A DNA stretch of 64,000 bases. Origin: Sphingobium sp. Ant17 (GTDB lineage: Bacteria; Pseudomonadota; Alphaproteobacteria; Sphingomonadales; Sphingomonadaceae). The DNA lies in NCBI RefSeq assembly GCF_000588875.1, contig NZ_JEMV01000013.1, positions 1 through 64,000 of the forward strand, read 5' to 3'. A program made the position numbers and the translations under genes. Under the pieces are notes generated by a model. That model was not told where the DNA came from and did not search any database. It saw only the letters and a program-made list of their open reading frames with translations. This document shows positions 55,927 through 64,000 of this stretch, piece by piece (position 1 is the stretch's first letter; every line of letters begins with the position of its first letter).

Positions 55927-57588
55927 ATGAACCATTTCCACGCCGACCTGCCCGAGCCGCTGCGCCACGCGGTCGATGCCAGGCTCAAGACAGCGGCGGC
56001 GGAGAAATGGGGTACGCGGCTGTGGGCCGCCGACGCATCGCTCTGGACCAACGGCGACGAAGCCAAATGGGTCGGCTGGCTCGCTGCCGGTGGAGGCAAG
56101 CAGGTCGATTTCGCCCAGCTGAAGGCGATCGCCGCCAAGGCGCGCGGGCATAAGGACGTCGTCCTGCTCGGCATGGGCGGATCGAGCCTCGGCCCCGAAG
56201 TGCTGGCCGAGATCATCGGCGCTGCGCCCGGCTATCCGACCGTCCACGCCCTCGATTCAACCGACCCAGGCCAGATCAGCACGGTCGCGTCGAAGATCGA
56301 TCCCAGCGAGGCCCTGTTCCTCGTCGCATCCAAATCGGGATCGACGATGGAGCCCGAACTGCTCCGCGCCTATTTCTGGGAATTGGCCGGCAAGGATGGT
56401 GACCGCTTCGTTGCCGTGACCGATCCGGGATCGAAGCTCGAGAAACTGGCCAGGGAGCATGGCTATCACGCCATCTTCCTCGGCGATCCGGCGATCGGCG
56501 GGCGTTATTCGGTCCTGTCGGTATTCGGCATGGTGCCGGCAGCGATGATGGGGATCGACGTCGAAGCCTTTTTCGCCGCGACCCAGCCTCTGGTCGAGGC
56601 GTGCAAGGGCGACACCGCCAATCCCGGCCTGATCCTGGGTGCGATCATGGGCGAGGCGGCGGTTTCCGGCCGCGACAAGCTCACCATCCAGACCAGCCCC
56701 GGCCTCGAGCCGATCGGCGCCTGGCTCGAACAGCTCATCGCCGAATCGACCGGCAAGCATGGCAAGGGAATCGTGCCCGTCGATGTCGAGCCGGATGCTC
56801 CCGCCGCCGATTATGGAAGCGACCGGCTGTTCGCTTTGCTGACGCTCGACGGCGAGGACGTGAGCCGGTTGACTCAGCAGGCCGATGCCCTGGTTGCCGC
56901 CGGTCAGCCGATGGTGCGCATCACGCTCGCATCCAAGGATTTGATAGGGCAGGAATTCTTCCGCTGGGAAGTGGCAACCGCTTTTGCCGGTGCGGTGATC
57001 GGCATCGATCCGTTCGACCAGCCCGATGTCGAGGATGCCAAGATCGCGACGCGCAAGTTGATCGACAAATATGAGGAATCGGGTGCACTCGCCCCCGAAA
57101 CGCCGTTCCACCAGGATGCGGCCATGGCCTTTTCCGCACCGGGCGACCACATGTTCGCCGCGACCAATCCGGTCGAGATATTGCGCGACCATTTCGCCAG
57201 CGCCGAGCCCGGCGCCTATGTCGGCTTCCTCGTCTATCTAGAACGCAATGCCGAACATGAGGCAGCCGTCGCACGGATGCGCCAGGCGGTGGTCGAGGCA
57301 AAGGGTGTCGCGACCGTCGCCGGCTTCGGCCCCCGTTTCCTCCATTCGACCGGCCAGGCCTACAAAGGCGGTCCGAAGAGCGGCGTGTTCCTCGAGATCA
57401 CGCGGACGCCGAACCCGGACGTACCGGTGCCCGGACGCAAGGCCAGCTTCGGCACGGTCCAGCTCGCGCAGGCGCGTGGCGATCTCGACGTGCTCGCCGC
57501 GCGCGGGCAGCGCACCTTGCGCATTCATCTCAACACAGGGGATCTCAATACCCTCGAAACATTGGTGGCGCGTTCGCTACAGAATTGA
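55927..57588 (+). CDS. pgi: Glucose-6-phosphate isomerase
   Basis: A 553-residue phosphoglucose isomerase, interconverting glucose-6-phosphate and fructose-6-phosphate. Motifs: MGGSSLGPEVLAEII, VASKSGSTMEPELLRAYF (sugar-phosphate loop), DPAIGGRYSVLSVFGM, and FGPRFLHSTGQAYKGGPKSG with the catalytic His and Lys. It is the branch normally found as the C-terminal half of transaldolase-Pgi fusions; here transaldolase is joined to transketolase instead and Pgi stands alone, starting five bases after. It links glycolysis with the pentose-phosphate cycle in this operon. Confidence 0.93.
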   Translation: MNHFHADLPEPLRHAVDARLKTAAAEKWGTRLWAADASLWTNGDEAKWVGWLAAGGGKQVDFAQLKAIAAKARGHKDVVLLGMGGSSLGPEVLAEIIGAAPGYPTVHALDSTDPGQISTVASKIDPSEALFLVASKSGSTMEPELLRAYFWELAGKDGDRFVAVTDPGSKLEKLAREHGYHAIFLGDPAIGGRYSVLSVFGMVPAAMMGIDVEAFFAATQPLVEACKGDTANPGLILGAIMGEAAVSGRDKLTIQTSPGLEPIGAWLEQLIAESTGKHGKGIVPVDVEPDAPAADYGSDRLFALLTLDGEDVSRLTQQADALVAAGQPMVRITLASKDLIGQEFFRWEVATAFAGAVIGIDPFDQPDVEDAKIATRKLIDKYEESGALAPETPFHQDAAMAFSAPGDHMFAATNPVEILRDHFASAEPGAYVGFLVYLERNAEHEAAVARMRQAVVEAKGVATVAGFGPRFLHSTGQAYKGGPKSGVFLEITRTPNPDVPVPGRKASFGTVQLAQARGDLDVLAARGQRTLRIHLNTGDLNTLETLVARSLQN

Positions 57589-57603
57589 AGGGGATCAGCA
57601 TAA

Positions 57604-58590
57604 ATGCGTATCGCGATGATCGGACTGGGGCGCATGGGCGGCAATATCGTCCGTCGCCTGTTGCGCGGCGGACATGAAGCGGTCGTCTTCGATCGCAACC
57701 AGCATCTGATCGACGATCTGGTCAAGGAAGGCGCGGTCGGCGCGACCGGGCTCGACGATCTGCGCGGCAAGCTCGCCGAGCGCGCCATCTTCTGGGTGAT
57801 GCTCCCGGCGGGTCCTCCGACCGAGGATACGATCACCGCCCTGCTCGAAAAGTCCCTGCCCGGCGACATCATCATCGACGGCGGCAACAGCTTCTACAGG
57901 GACGATATCCGCCGCGCGAAGCTCTGCGTGGCGAAGCAAGTCGCCTATGTCGACATCGGCACGTCGGGCGGCGTCTGGGGACTCGAACGCGGCTATTGCA
58001 TGATGATCGGCGGCGAGACGGAGGTGGTCGACTACCTCGATCCGATCTTCAAGACGATGGCACCGGGCCGAGGGACGATCCCCCCCACGCCCAATCGGAT
58101 GGAGCAGGAAGGCGAGGATGCGCGCGCCGAGCTCGGCTACATCCATGCCGGCCCGCCTGGCGCCGGCCACTTCGTCAAGATGGTCCACAACGGCATCGAA
58201 TATGGTTTGATGCAGGCCTATGCCGAGGGCTTCGACATCCTGAAGTCGAAGAAATCCGACAAGCTTCCTGAGGATGAGCGCTTCGATCTCAACCTCACCG
58301 ACATTGCCGAGGTGTGGCGCCGCGGATCGGTCATCTCCTCCTGGCTGCTCGACCTGACCGCGTCGGCGCTCGCCAAGGATCAGATGCTCGCCCAGTTTAC
58401 CGGCACCGTGGCGGATTCGGGCGAAGGCCATTGGACGATTGAGGCGGCGATGGAGGAAGCGGTGCCCGCCTACGTCCTCTCGGCCGCCTTGTTCGCGCGC
58501 TATCGCAGCCGCGTCGAACATACGTTCGGCGACCAGGTGCTGTCGGCGATGCGCTTCGGCTTCGGCGGCCATACCGAAATGCCGCAGTAG
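57604..58590 (+). CDS. gnd: 6-phosphogluconate dehydrogenase (short, decarboxylating)
   Basis: A 328-residue 6-phosphogluconate dehydrogenase of the short GntZ/YqeC-type. The nucleotide loop is [16 protein letters not shown]; substrate residues are in [12 protein letters not shown] and [20 protein letters not shown]. The catalytic Lys and His are in [18 protein letters not shown]. It forms ribulose-5-phosphate and CO2. The short form lacks the long C-terminal extension of the E. coli enzyme. It lies 15 bases after pgi and six before zwf in one operon. Confidence 0.93.
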   Translation: MRIAMIGLGRMGGNIVRRLLRGGHEAVVFDRNQHLIDDLVKEGAVGATGLDDLRGKLAERAIFWVMLPAGPPTEDTITALLEKSLPGDIIIDGGNSFYRDDIRRAKLCVAKQVAYVDIGTSGGVWGLERGYCMMIGGETEVVDYLDPIFKTMAPGRGTIPPTPNRMEQEGEDARAELGYIHAGPPGAGHFVKMVHNGIEYGLMQAYAEGFDILKSKKSDKLPEDERFDLNLTDIAEVWRRGSVISSWLLDLTASALAKDQMLAQFTGTVADSGEGHWTIEAAMEEAVPAYVLSAALFARYRSRVEHTFGDQVLSAMRFGFGGHTEMPQ

Positions 58591-58596
58591 GCTCCC

Positions 58597-60032
58597 ATGA
58601 AGACGGCCCCACCCGCCACTCTGGTCATTTTCGGCGCGACCGGGGACCTGACCCGCCGCCTGCTGGTCCCCGCCGTCACCAATCTGTGCACCGACGGATT
58701 ACTGGGAAAGGAATTCACCATCCTCGGCATCGGCCGCAGCGATGGCGATGACGAGACGTTGCGCGCCAGCCTGGATAAGTTCGCGACCGAGGGCGATTGC
58801 TGGCGTGATCTGCGCAAGCGCATCGCCTACCTCCAGGGCGATTTCACCGCAGACCGGGTGTTCGACGATGTCGCCCAGGCGTTGGGCGACCGAAGCGCGG
58901 TCTTCTACCTTGCCACGCCGGCGCAATTCTTCGGCGCCATCGTCGAAAAGCTTGCCGCCAAAGGCTGATGGCGGAAGCGGGCAGTCGGTTCCGCCGCGTC
59001 GCGATCGAAAAGCCGTTCGGCCACGACCTCGCCTCGGCCAAGGCGCTTGACGCCCGAATCCTCGCCTTGCTCCCGGAAAGCCAGATCTACCGGCTCGACC
59101 ATTTCCTGGGAAAGGAAACTGTCCAGAACATCCTGGTCGCGCGCTTCGCCAACCAATGGTTCGAAGCGGTGTGGAACAATCGCTATATCGACCATGTCCA
59201 GATCACCGCCGCCGAGACGGTCGAGGTCGGATCGCGCGGATCTTTCTACGATGCAACCGGCGCGCTCCGCGACATGGTCCCCAACCATCTGTTCCAGCTG
59301 CTGGCGATGATCGCGATGGAGCCGCCCAACAGCTTCGATGCCGACGCGATCCGCGACGAAAAGGCCAAGGTGTTGCGCGCGATCCGCAAGCCCACCGCAG
59401 TCTGCGCAGTGCGCGGCCAATATGGCAAGGGCCGTGTCGGCAGCCGCAACGTGCCGGCCTATCGTAAGGTCCCGGATGTCGCTGCCGACAGCAGGACCGA
59501 GACCTATGTCGCACTGAAGCTGGAAGTCGACACCTGGCGCTGGGCCGGCGTGCCCTTCTACCTGCGCACCGGCAAGGCGCTGGCAGCGCGCGATACGGAG
59601 ATCGTCGTCACGTTCAAGGCAGTGCCCTACGCTTTATTCCGCGATTGTCCGATCGACCGCCTGCCAGCCAATCGCCTGATCTTCCAGCTGCAGCCGGACG
59701 AAAGCATCGTCTTAGACATGCTGGTCAAGAAACCGGGTCCAGTGATCAAGACCGCAGGAACAACGCTCGATTTCACTTATGCCGACCACTTCAAGCTGTC
59801 GGGCCGGACCGGCTACGAAACCTTGCTCTATGACATGATGACCGGCGACCAGACATTGTTCCAGCGCGCCGAGCAGATCGAGGCGGGCTGGGCCGCGGTC
59901 CAGCCGATCCTCGATCACTGGGCCAAGGGCAAGGGCAGGCTTGAATCCTATGCACCAGGCAGCGCCGGCCCGGCCGGCGCAGATGCCCTACTCGAACGCG
60001 ATGGCCGCTTCTGGCACAGGATCGGCCAATGA
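58597..60032 (+). pseudogene. zwf: Glucose-6-phosphate 1-dehydrogenase, frameshifted
   Basis: Repaired this is 478 residues. It catalyses the first oxidative pentose-phosphate step with NAD(P). The nucleotide loop is IFGATGDLTRRLLVPAVTNL; the catalytic region is IEKPFGHDLASAKAL and YRLDHFLGKETVQNILVARF. The frame breaks at about 58965: aaaggctgatgg should be aaaggcctgatgg, restoring LAAKGLMAEAGSRF, so one C is missing. The downstream part begins at an accidental ATG at 58968. All catalytic parts are otherwise present. The stop overlaps the start of the HAD remnant (ATGA). Confidence 0.92.
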
Positions 60033-60362
60033 TGCTTGGCCTCGTCATCTCCGACATCGACGGACTTTGGTTCGCAAGGACAAGAGCCTGGCGTCGGCGA
60101 CGACTGCCCGGTCGCGGACCTACTATCTGGACATCACCAACTCCTATGCCAACAAGCGAGCTGGCGTCGATGCCCTGGCGCGGGCGCTCGGCCACATGCC
60201 CAATGACCTGCCCTTTGCTCGTGCGCACCGGGCTATCGATCGCCATGGGCAAGACGCCTGAGGAGATCCGTAGCGCAGCGCACTACATTTCAACCAGCAA
60301 CGACAAAGATGGCATCGCCGATGCCATCGACGCATTTCTGCTGCCGCTTGTGGGAGATCATC
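60029..60362 (+). pseudogene. HAD-IIB (Cof-type) phosphatase, internally deleted
   Basis: Pieces of a Cof-type HAD phosphatase in shifting frames: the N-terminal aspartate box LVISDIDG, then (after a missing G) TLVRKDKSLA. Next comes the C-terminal YYLDITNSYANKRAGVDALA with RALG and NDLP, then LLVRTGLSIAMGKTPEEIRS and AAHYISTSNDKDGIADAIDA. About 130-150 residues of the middle, including the cap domain, are missing, and two single-base shifts remain. It starts at the zwf stop, so a full-length phosphatase once belonged to this operon. Confidence 0.75.
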
Positions 60363-61109
60363 ATGAAGCGACTGGCCGCTTTCGACCTCGACGGAACGCT
60401 CGCGCTCAGCAAGCAGCCGCTCGACGATGAAATGGCGGATCTGCTTACCCGCCTGCTCGACGTGACGATGGTAGCGATCATCTCCGGAGGCGACTGGCCG
60501 CAATTCGAGAAACAGGTGGTGTCACGCATGCCTGCCCGGGCGCGGCTCGACAATTTCATCATCCAGCCGACCACGGGCACCAAGCTCTATCGTCACGCCG
60601 ACGGCCAATGGACGCGTATCTATGCCGATCTGTTCACCGGCGACGAAAGCCAGCGCATCCGCGAAGCACTGACCAAGGCGGTCGAGCAGGCGGGCTATGC
60701 AAACGAGAACATCTGGGGCGAGCAGATCGAGGATCGCGGCAGCCAGATCACATTCTCCGCGCTCGGTCAGCAGGCGCCGCTCGAGGCCAAGGACACGTGG
60801 GATCCGGATCACGCCAAGCGCAAGAAATTGCAGGCCCTGCTCCAGCCGTTGCTGCCAGGCTTTGCCATCAATATCGGCGGGGCGACATCGATCGACATCA
60901 CCCGCGAAGGCATAGACAAGGCCTATGGCCTTAAGCGCCTTTCCGAGCAGACCGGCGTCGCACTCGACGAGATGATCTTCTTCGGTGACGCGATCTTCCC
61001 GGGCGGAAATGATTATCCGGCCAAGCACCTCGGGCTGGATACCGTGCGAGTCCGCGACGTTGCCGAAACCAAGTCGGTGGTTGGCGCGATCGCTGCCTGG
61101 CTGGTCTAG
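60363..61109 (+). CDS. HAD-IIB phosphatase, phosphomannomutase-like
   Basis: A 248-residue HAD hydrolase of subfamily IIB from the ATG at 60363. The nucleophile motif is AAFDLDGTLALSKQPLDDEM, the second motif IISGGDW, Lys in GIDKAYGLKRLSEQT, and the last acidic motif MIFFGDAIFPGGNDY. The layout and GGDWPQFEKQV resemble eukaryotic-type phosphomannomutase/sugar phosphatase, so it may act on a hexose phosphate of the pathway. It follows the deleted HAD copy directly and was probably a second, different phosphatase rather than a duplicate. The 146 bases after it hold no gene. Confidence 0.82.
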   Translation: MKRLAAFDLDGTLALSKQPLDDEMADLLTRLLDVTMVAIISGGDWPQFEKQVVSRMPARARLDNFIIQPTTGTKLYRHADGQWTRIYADLFTGDESQRIREALTKAVEQAGYANENIWGEQIEDRGSQITFSALGQQAPLEAKDTWDPDHAKRKKLQALLQPLLPGFAINIGGATSIDITREGIDKAYGLKRLSEQTGVALDEMIFFGDAIFPGGNDYPAKHLGLDTVRVRDVAETKSVVGAIAAWLV

Positions 61110-61255
61110 ATGCGCTACCGCCGATCCTTAACCAGTCCCGCTTTCGCACCCATACGACCCAGCTTCGCAGCGGCCCCACATTGTGGAGCCGACGGATCGC
61201 TTCAATAGTGCCGGATCTGCTTGACCCCACTACGCCTGGGCGTGTCCGAGGAAAC

Positions 61256-61693
61256 TCAGCTCGCCATGTCCGCCATCATCCGACAGCTGGCGGCGCAGTC
61301 CTTGCAGGTAGCCGAGCAACGCTTCATCCGCTCGTCCACGACGTGGCTCAGGCATTCCCGCGCACATCGTTCGCAGGCGTCAGCGCAGGCGCGACACAGG
61401 ATGGTATGGAGGGGGGATTCGCGCAGCATCGAGTTGGCGGACGCCTGGCACAGTTCCGCACAGTCGTTCAGCATGGCGATCAGCGACGCCGTGGCTGACG
61501 CGCCGCCTCGCTTGGTCAGCCAGGTGGCGGTCTCCAGGCACATGCGGTGCGAAGCCACGCAATCGTCGATGCAGTCCGTCATCGACATCGCCATCCCTTC
61601 CATTGGATGCTGCTGCCCCGCCGCCGGCACAGCCAGCGTTCCAGCGGCGGCAAGGCCGGCGCCGGCCATCAGCAATTCGCGTCTCTCGATCAT
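61256..61693 (-). CDS. Exported copper storage protein (Csp1-like, DUF326)
   Basis: A 145-residue protein from the second ATG of ATGATG (61693), six bases after gggagg. A Tat-type signal (IERRELLMAGAGLAAAGTLA) is followed by His/Met residues (QQHPMEGMAMSM), then a four-helix bundle with 14 cysteines (CIDDCVASHRMCL, CADACERCARECL, CSATCKDCAASCRMM). This is the layout of periplasmic Csp1, which stores many Cu(I) ions. It is paired with DUF1622, 18 bases upstream, and with the multiheme cytochrome genes. The cytosolic-type relative is at 14300. Confidence 0.87.
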   Translation of the reverse strand: MIERRELLMAGAGLAAAGTLAVPAAGQQHPMEGMAMSMTDCIDDCVASHRMCLETATWLTKRGGASATASLIAMLNDCAELCQASANSMLRESPLHTILCRACADACERCARECLSHVVDERMKRCSATCKDCAASCRMMADMAS

Positions 61694-61710
61694 CATGCAC
61701 CTCCCATCTG

Positions 61711-62153
61711 CTATCCCTTGAGCGCTGTACCGCATCCGGCGGCCTCAGCCGTCGCAGGCGACCCATCCCACGCCGCGCGTGCCTTCTCCCGCGCCATCCG
61801 GGTTTCCTCCCAAGGCCAGTGGCCGTTGATCTCGACCCCGAGCGAGATGCTCAGGAAGGTCCGCACCAGCACCAGCCCTGCCAGCACGATGAGATCGTCG
61901 AGCGTCGGTTGATCACCAGCGACTTGACGATGTCGCCGGCGACCAGGAATTCCAGGCCGAGCAGGATGCTGCGGCCGAGCGCCGAGCGGAACGCGCTATA
62001 GGCCTCGGTCCGGTCGCCCGCCCTCGCCCGCCGCGCAAACAGAAAGGTTGCGAGCCCCGCGCCGACCAGGATGGTCAGCGTACCCGCCAGTTCCAGGCCG
62101 ATCACCGCGAGCCGGAAGAAGGCGCTCAGCCAGTCGGCCTCAATGGTGATCAT
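61711..62153 (-). pseudogene. DUF1622 membrane protein, frameshifted
   Basis: Repaired this is 147 residues with three membrane helices of the DUF1622 family: FFRLAVIGLELAGTLTILVG, then AFRSALGRSILLGLEFLVAG and, past the break, LDDLIVLAGLVLVRTFLSIS. It ends in a soluble tail (HWPWEETRMAREKARAAWD). The frame breaks at about 61907: aaccgacgc should be aacccgacgc, so one C is missing. The start lies inside the 3' end of the seven-heme cytochrome gene (14-base overlap), so the two are coupled. The family has no assigned function. Confidence 0.8.
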
Positions 62154-62862
62154 ACCAGCCTCGCTTGCGGATATTGTTGAAGCTGTCGGTGGCGTGACAG
62201 GCATAGCATTGGTCGACGCGCGCCTTCGATCCGGCTGCGCGCTGCGAGACCATGCTGAAATGCTCCATGAAGTGACTGGGCGGCGCCTTGTGGCACTCGG
62301 CGCACTGCGTCGAATTGACCGACGGATGGCGATAATTGGCGATCTTCCAGCTGTCGGTCTTGTGGCAGCTCGCGCAGTCGGTGCCGAACAGGCCCTGGTG
62401 CGGATCGCGGAACGCATGGCAGCTCGCGCAATTGAGCGCGGTCTCGGGGGTCAGGCTTCGAATGTTTGTCGACATGCCCGCCAACGGCTGCCGCCACTTC
62501 GCCATGTCGAGCAACGCGGCGTGATCCATGCGGATGATGCCGCGCTCTCCCTCATGTTCGACGTGGCAGGAGGTGCACTGCGTCGCTTTCGCGTGGAACT
62601 GCGTCGACTGCTTCGTCCCGAAATCCGTGCCTGCATGGCAGGTGAGACAGGTCCGGGTTTCGACGCCCTTGCCCGGCGTGTGACAGGCCGTGCATTGGCC
62701 GGCGAAGGACTGGTGCGCGCTCGAGAGCGGGCCGGGCGAGACGAGCTGCGCCACCAGGCCGGCATCCCTAGGCGCGTCCGATCGCATCCGGATCGCGACC
62801 GCGGCGACCATCACCAGCAGGGCTGCGATGAAGACGGCGTAGGAAAGACGCTGCCAGCTCAT
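62140..62862 (-). CDS. Seven-heme c-type cytochrome
   Basis: A 240-residue protein with one N-terminal membrane helix (LSYAVFIAALLVMVAAVAI) and seven CxxCH motifs in the periplasm: CTACH, CLTCH, CTSCH, CASCH twice, CAECH and CYACH. Spacing and extra histidines (QFHAKATQC, MDHAALLDM, YRHPSVNSTQC) suggest bis-His ligation as in NapC/cytochrome c3-like electron carriers. It overlaps the cytochrome-b-like gene upstream by four bases and DUF1622 downstream. Together with the ferredoxin-type reductase it could carry electrons from NAD(P)H across the membrane to a periplasmic acceptor. Confidence 0.88.
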   Translation of the reverse strand: MSWQRLSYAVFIAALLVMVAAVAIRMRSDAPRDAGLVAQLVSPGPLSSAHQSFAGQCTACHTPGKGVETRTCLTCHAGTDFGTKQSTQFHAKATQCTSCHVEHEGERGIIRMDHAALLDMAKWRQPLAGMSTNIRSLTPETALNCASCHAFRDPHQGLFGTDCASCHKTDSWKIANYRHPSVNSTQCAECHKAPPSHFMEHFSMVSQRAAGSKARVDQCYACHATDSFNNIRKRGWYDHH

Positions 62863-63587
62863 AGCCAGCGCAGCCCGTAATAGATCGCCGCGCCGACGTG
62901 GAGCGCGAGCAGCGCGAAGATGAGACAGCCCAGCAGGATGTGCAGGAACCGCCATCGCGCGAACAGGGTGTTGGTTGCCTCTTCGGCGCGGATCGCGAAT
63001 TCGGTATCGGCCAGCGCCGCGGCGATCCCCGCCTTGTCCTGGGGGTGCTGGCCCGCGGGCGCATCCCCGGCGACGAACAGATAGCGCTTCCAGCCCGACA
63101 GCGGCGCGGCTGCGGTATCGGCCTGCGTCGGCGCCGCCGGCTCCTCGAGGAAGGCGGCGCGAAGCGAGGCCAGTTCCGACCTGCGTCCGCGCAGCGCCCG
63201 ACCAAGCTGGGCAAGCAGGTAACGGCCGATGAAGCCGGTGATGACCGTCATCAGCAGGAGGACGGTCAGAAGCAGTCCGACCGGGCTTTCGAGCTTGTGC
63301 GCGGCGTGGACCAGACCCAGGATCGGCGCCAGCACGCCGGCATAGATGTGGATGGCGAGCAGGGTCGGCTTGCTGACGAGCCGGGAGAGCAGCTTGTCGA
63401 CCCAGGCGATGTGCTTGGCCGCGACATAGGGAAGCGTCAGCAGCATCAGCACGAGCGCTGCGATCCCGATGATCCCGCCAGCGAGGCTGCCCGGAAAGCG
63501 CGGTGACACATGCACGAGGTAGCCGAACGGGAACAGCAGCAGGAACGCGACCAGCAGGCCGACGGCGATGTCGCTGCGTTCGCGCAT
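62859..63587 (-). CDS. Cytochrome-b-like membrane protein
   Basis: A 242-residue protein with six predicted membrane helices from the ATG at 63587. Histidines sit on helices (HIAWVDKLLS, AIHIYAGVLAPILGLVHAAH, FLHILLGCLIFALLALHVGA), a pattern for one or two b-type hemes as in cytochrome b561 or ferric-reductase-like proteins. A soluble loop of about 70 residues lies between helices 4 and 5. The ATG overlaps the stop of the upstream reductase as TGATG. It is the likely electron bridge between that reductase and the seven-heme cytochrome. Confidence 0.8.
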   Translation of the reverse strand: MRERSDIAVGLLVAFLLLFPFGYLVHVSPRFPGSLAGGIIGIAALVLMLLTLPYVAAKHIAWVDKLLSRLVSKPTLLAIHIYAGVLAPILGLVHAAHKLESPVGLLLTVLLLMTVITGFIGRYLLAQLGRALRGRRSELASLRAAFLEEPAAPTQADTAAAPLSGWKRYLFVAGDAPAGQHPQDKAGIAAALADTEFAIRAEEATNTLFARWRFLHILLGCLIFALLALHVGAAIYYGLRWL

Positions 63588-64000
63588 CAGGCTTCGACCA
63601 CGAGTGGCGTGCCCGTTCCCTTCGCCTGGCACGCGAGCACATAGCCTTGCGCCTTGTCGGCGGGCGCAAGGCCGGACTCGACCTCCATCGTCACCTCGCC
63701 CTGCAGTAGCTTGACGACACAGGCGCCGCATGTGCCCGCACGGCAGGCATAGGGGATCTCGCGCCCGCGCCCTCGGCCGCCTCCAGCACGGTCTCGTCCG
63801 CGGGCAAGGCCGCCGACACCCCCGACACGGAGAAGGTCACCGTGCTCGGCGCCACCTCGGCGCTCGGGGCCGGCTTATCCGCTGGCGCGGGCGCGGGCTT
63901 GACCTCGAGATCCTCGTGGTCGGCCGGCAGCGAGGCCGGACCGAACGCCTCGGTGTGCAGCTGCGCTTCGGGGACGCCGAGCTCCGCCAGCACGCCGCGC
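63587..64000 (-). pseudogene. Ferredoxin-type reductase, C-terminal part, frameshifted, cut by window
   Basis: The C-terminal end of an oxidoreductase with a plant-type [2Fe-2S] domain. It begins beyond the window. Residues before the break read IHTEAFGPASL-like LHTEAFGPASLPADHEDLEV, typical of the reductase/ferredoxin joint. After one missing G at about 63760 (gcgagatcc for gcggagatcc) it continues EIPYACRAGTCGACVVKLLQ and VLACQAKGTG, supplying all four Cys ligands. A flavin/NAD(P)H domain is expected upstream. Its stop overlaps the cytochrome-b-like start by one base. Confidence 0.82.

Noticed and set aside
1..64000. CRISPR arrays, rRNA and tRNA genes
   Set aside because: No regularly spaced direct repeats were seen and no rRNA or tRNA sequence was recognised by reading; a covariance-model search was not possible.

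Overview
The window is high-GC DNA of an alphaproteobacterium, most likely a sphingomonad. The support is the family make-up: paired copAB operons with Met/His-rich linkers, a TonB-dependent siderophore receptor, a pentose-phosphate gene block beside a cyclic-glucan synthase, an AdhP/aldehyde dehydrogenase pair, and IS66/IS3/IS30 elements. No rRNA, tRNA or CRISPR array was seen. The density of metal genes, broken genes and IS elements points to an accessory copper-resistance island on a plasmid or genomic island.

Layout. 1-4.7 kb: an IS66-family element cut off on its right by an IS3-family element. 4.7-6.6 kb: a lone fliE, a small lipoprotein, an NTF2-like protein and a relic of a DUF2231 gene. 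6.6-21.4 kb: the main copper cluster, with an FTR1-type permease, an epimerase/SPW/VKOR-like fusion, copD and copC, a divergent thioredoxin-reductase-like gene, a Csp-type copper storage protein, DUF2231, DUF411, DUF305, copB, copA and a CnrYXH-type ECF sigma module. 21.9-27.6 kb: siderophore receptor, serine recombinase, truncated APC permease, second DUF411 and an MFS transporter. 27.6-41.5 kb: second copAB, sodB, an outer-membrane efflux factor with a stub of its RND pump, a Cys-rich regulator, soxR, adhP, aldehyde dehydrogenase, two Met/His-rich exported proteins, a CueO-like oxidase and an unrecognised exported protein. 42-61 kb: universal stress protein, ndvB split by IS30, a fused transketolase-transaldolase, pgi, gnd, zwf and HAD phosphatases. 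61.2-64 kb: a Csp1-like protein, DUF1622, a seven-heme cytochrome c, a cytochrome-b-like membrane protein and the end of a ferredoxin-type reductase.

How it fits together. Five promoters share GAGGGG-N13-(T/C)GCGTA. They lie before the sigma operon itself, copA1, copC, the thioredoxin-reductase-like gene and the second DUF411. This suggests one ECF sigma factor, released by a metal-sensing CnrX/CnrY-like pair, drives a scattered periplasmic copper-detoxification regulon. A different 20-bp motif precedes copA2 and the two Met/His-rich exported proteins, suggesting a second copper regulator not encoded here.

Quality warning. At least a dozen otherwise well-conserved genes are each broken by a single missing base, mostly in GG or CC runs. 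Many of these 'pseudogenes' may be consensus errors. They are annotated as frameshifted, with the position of each break.
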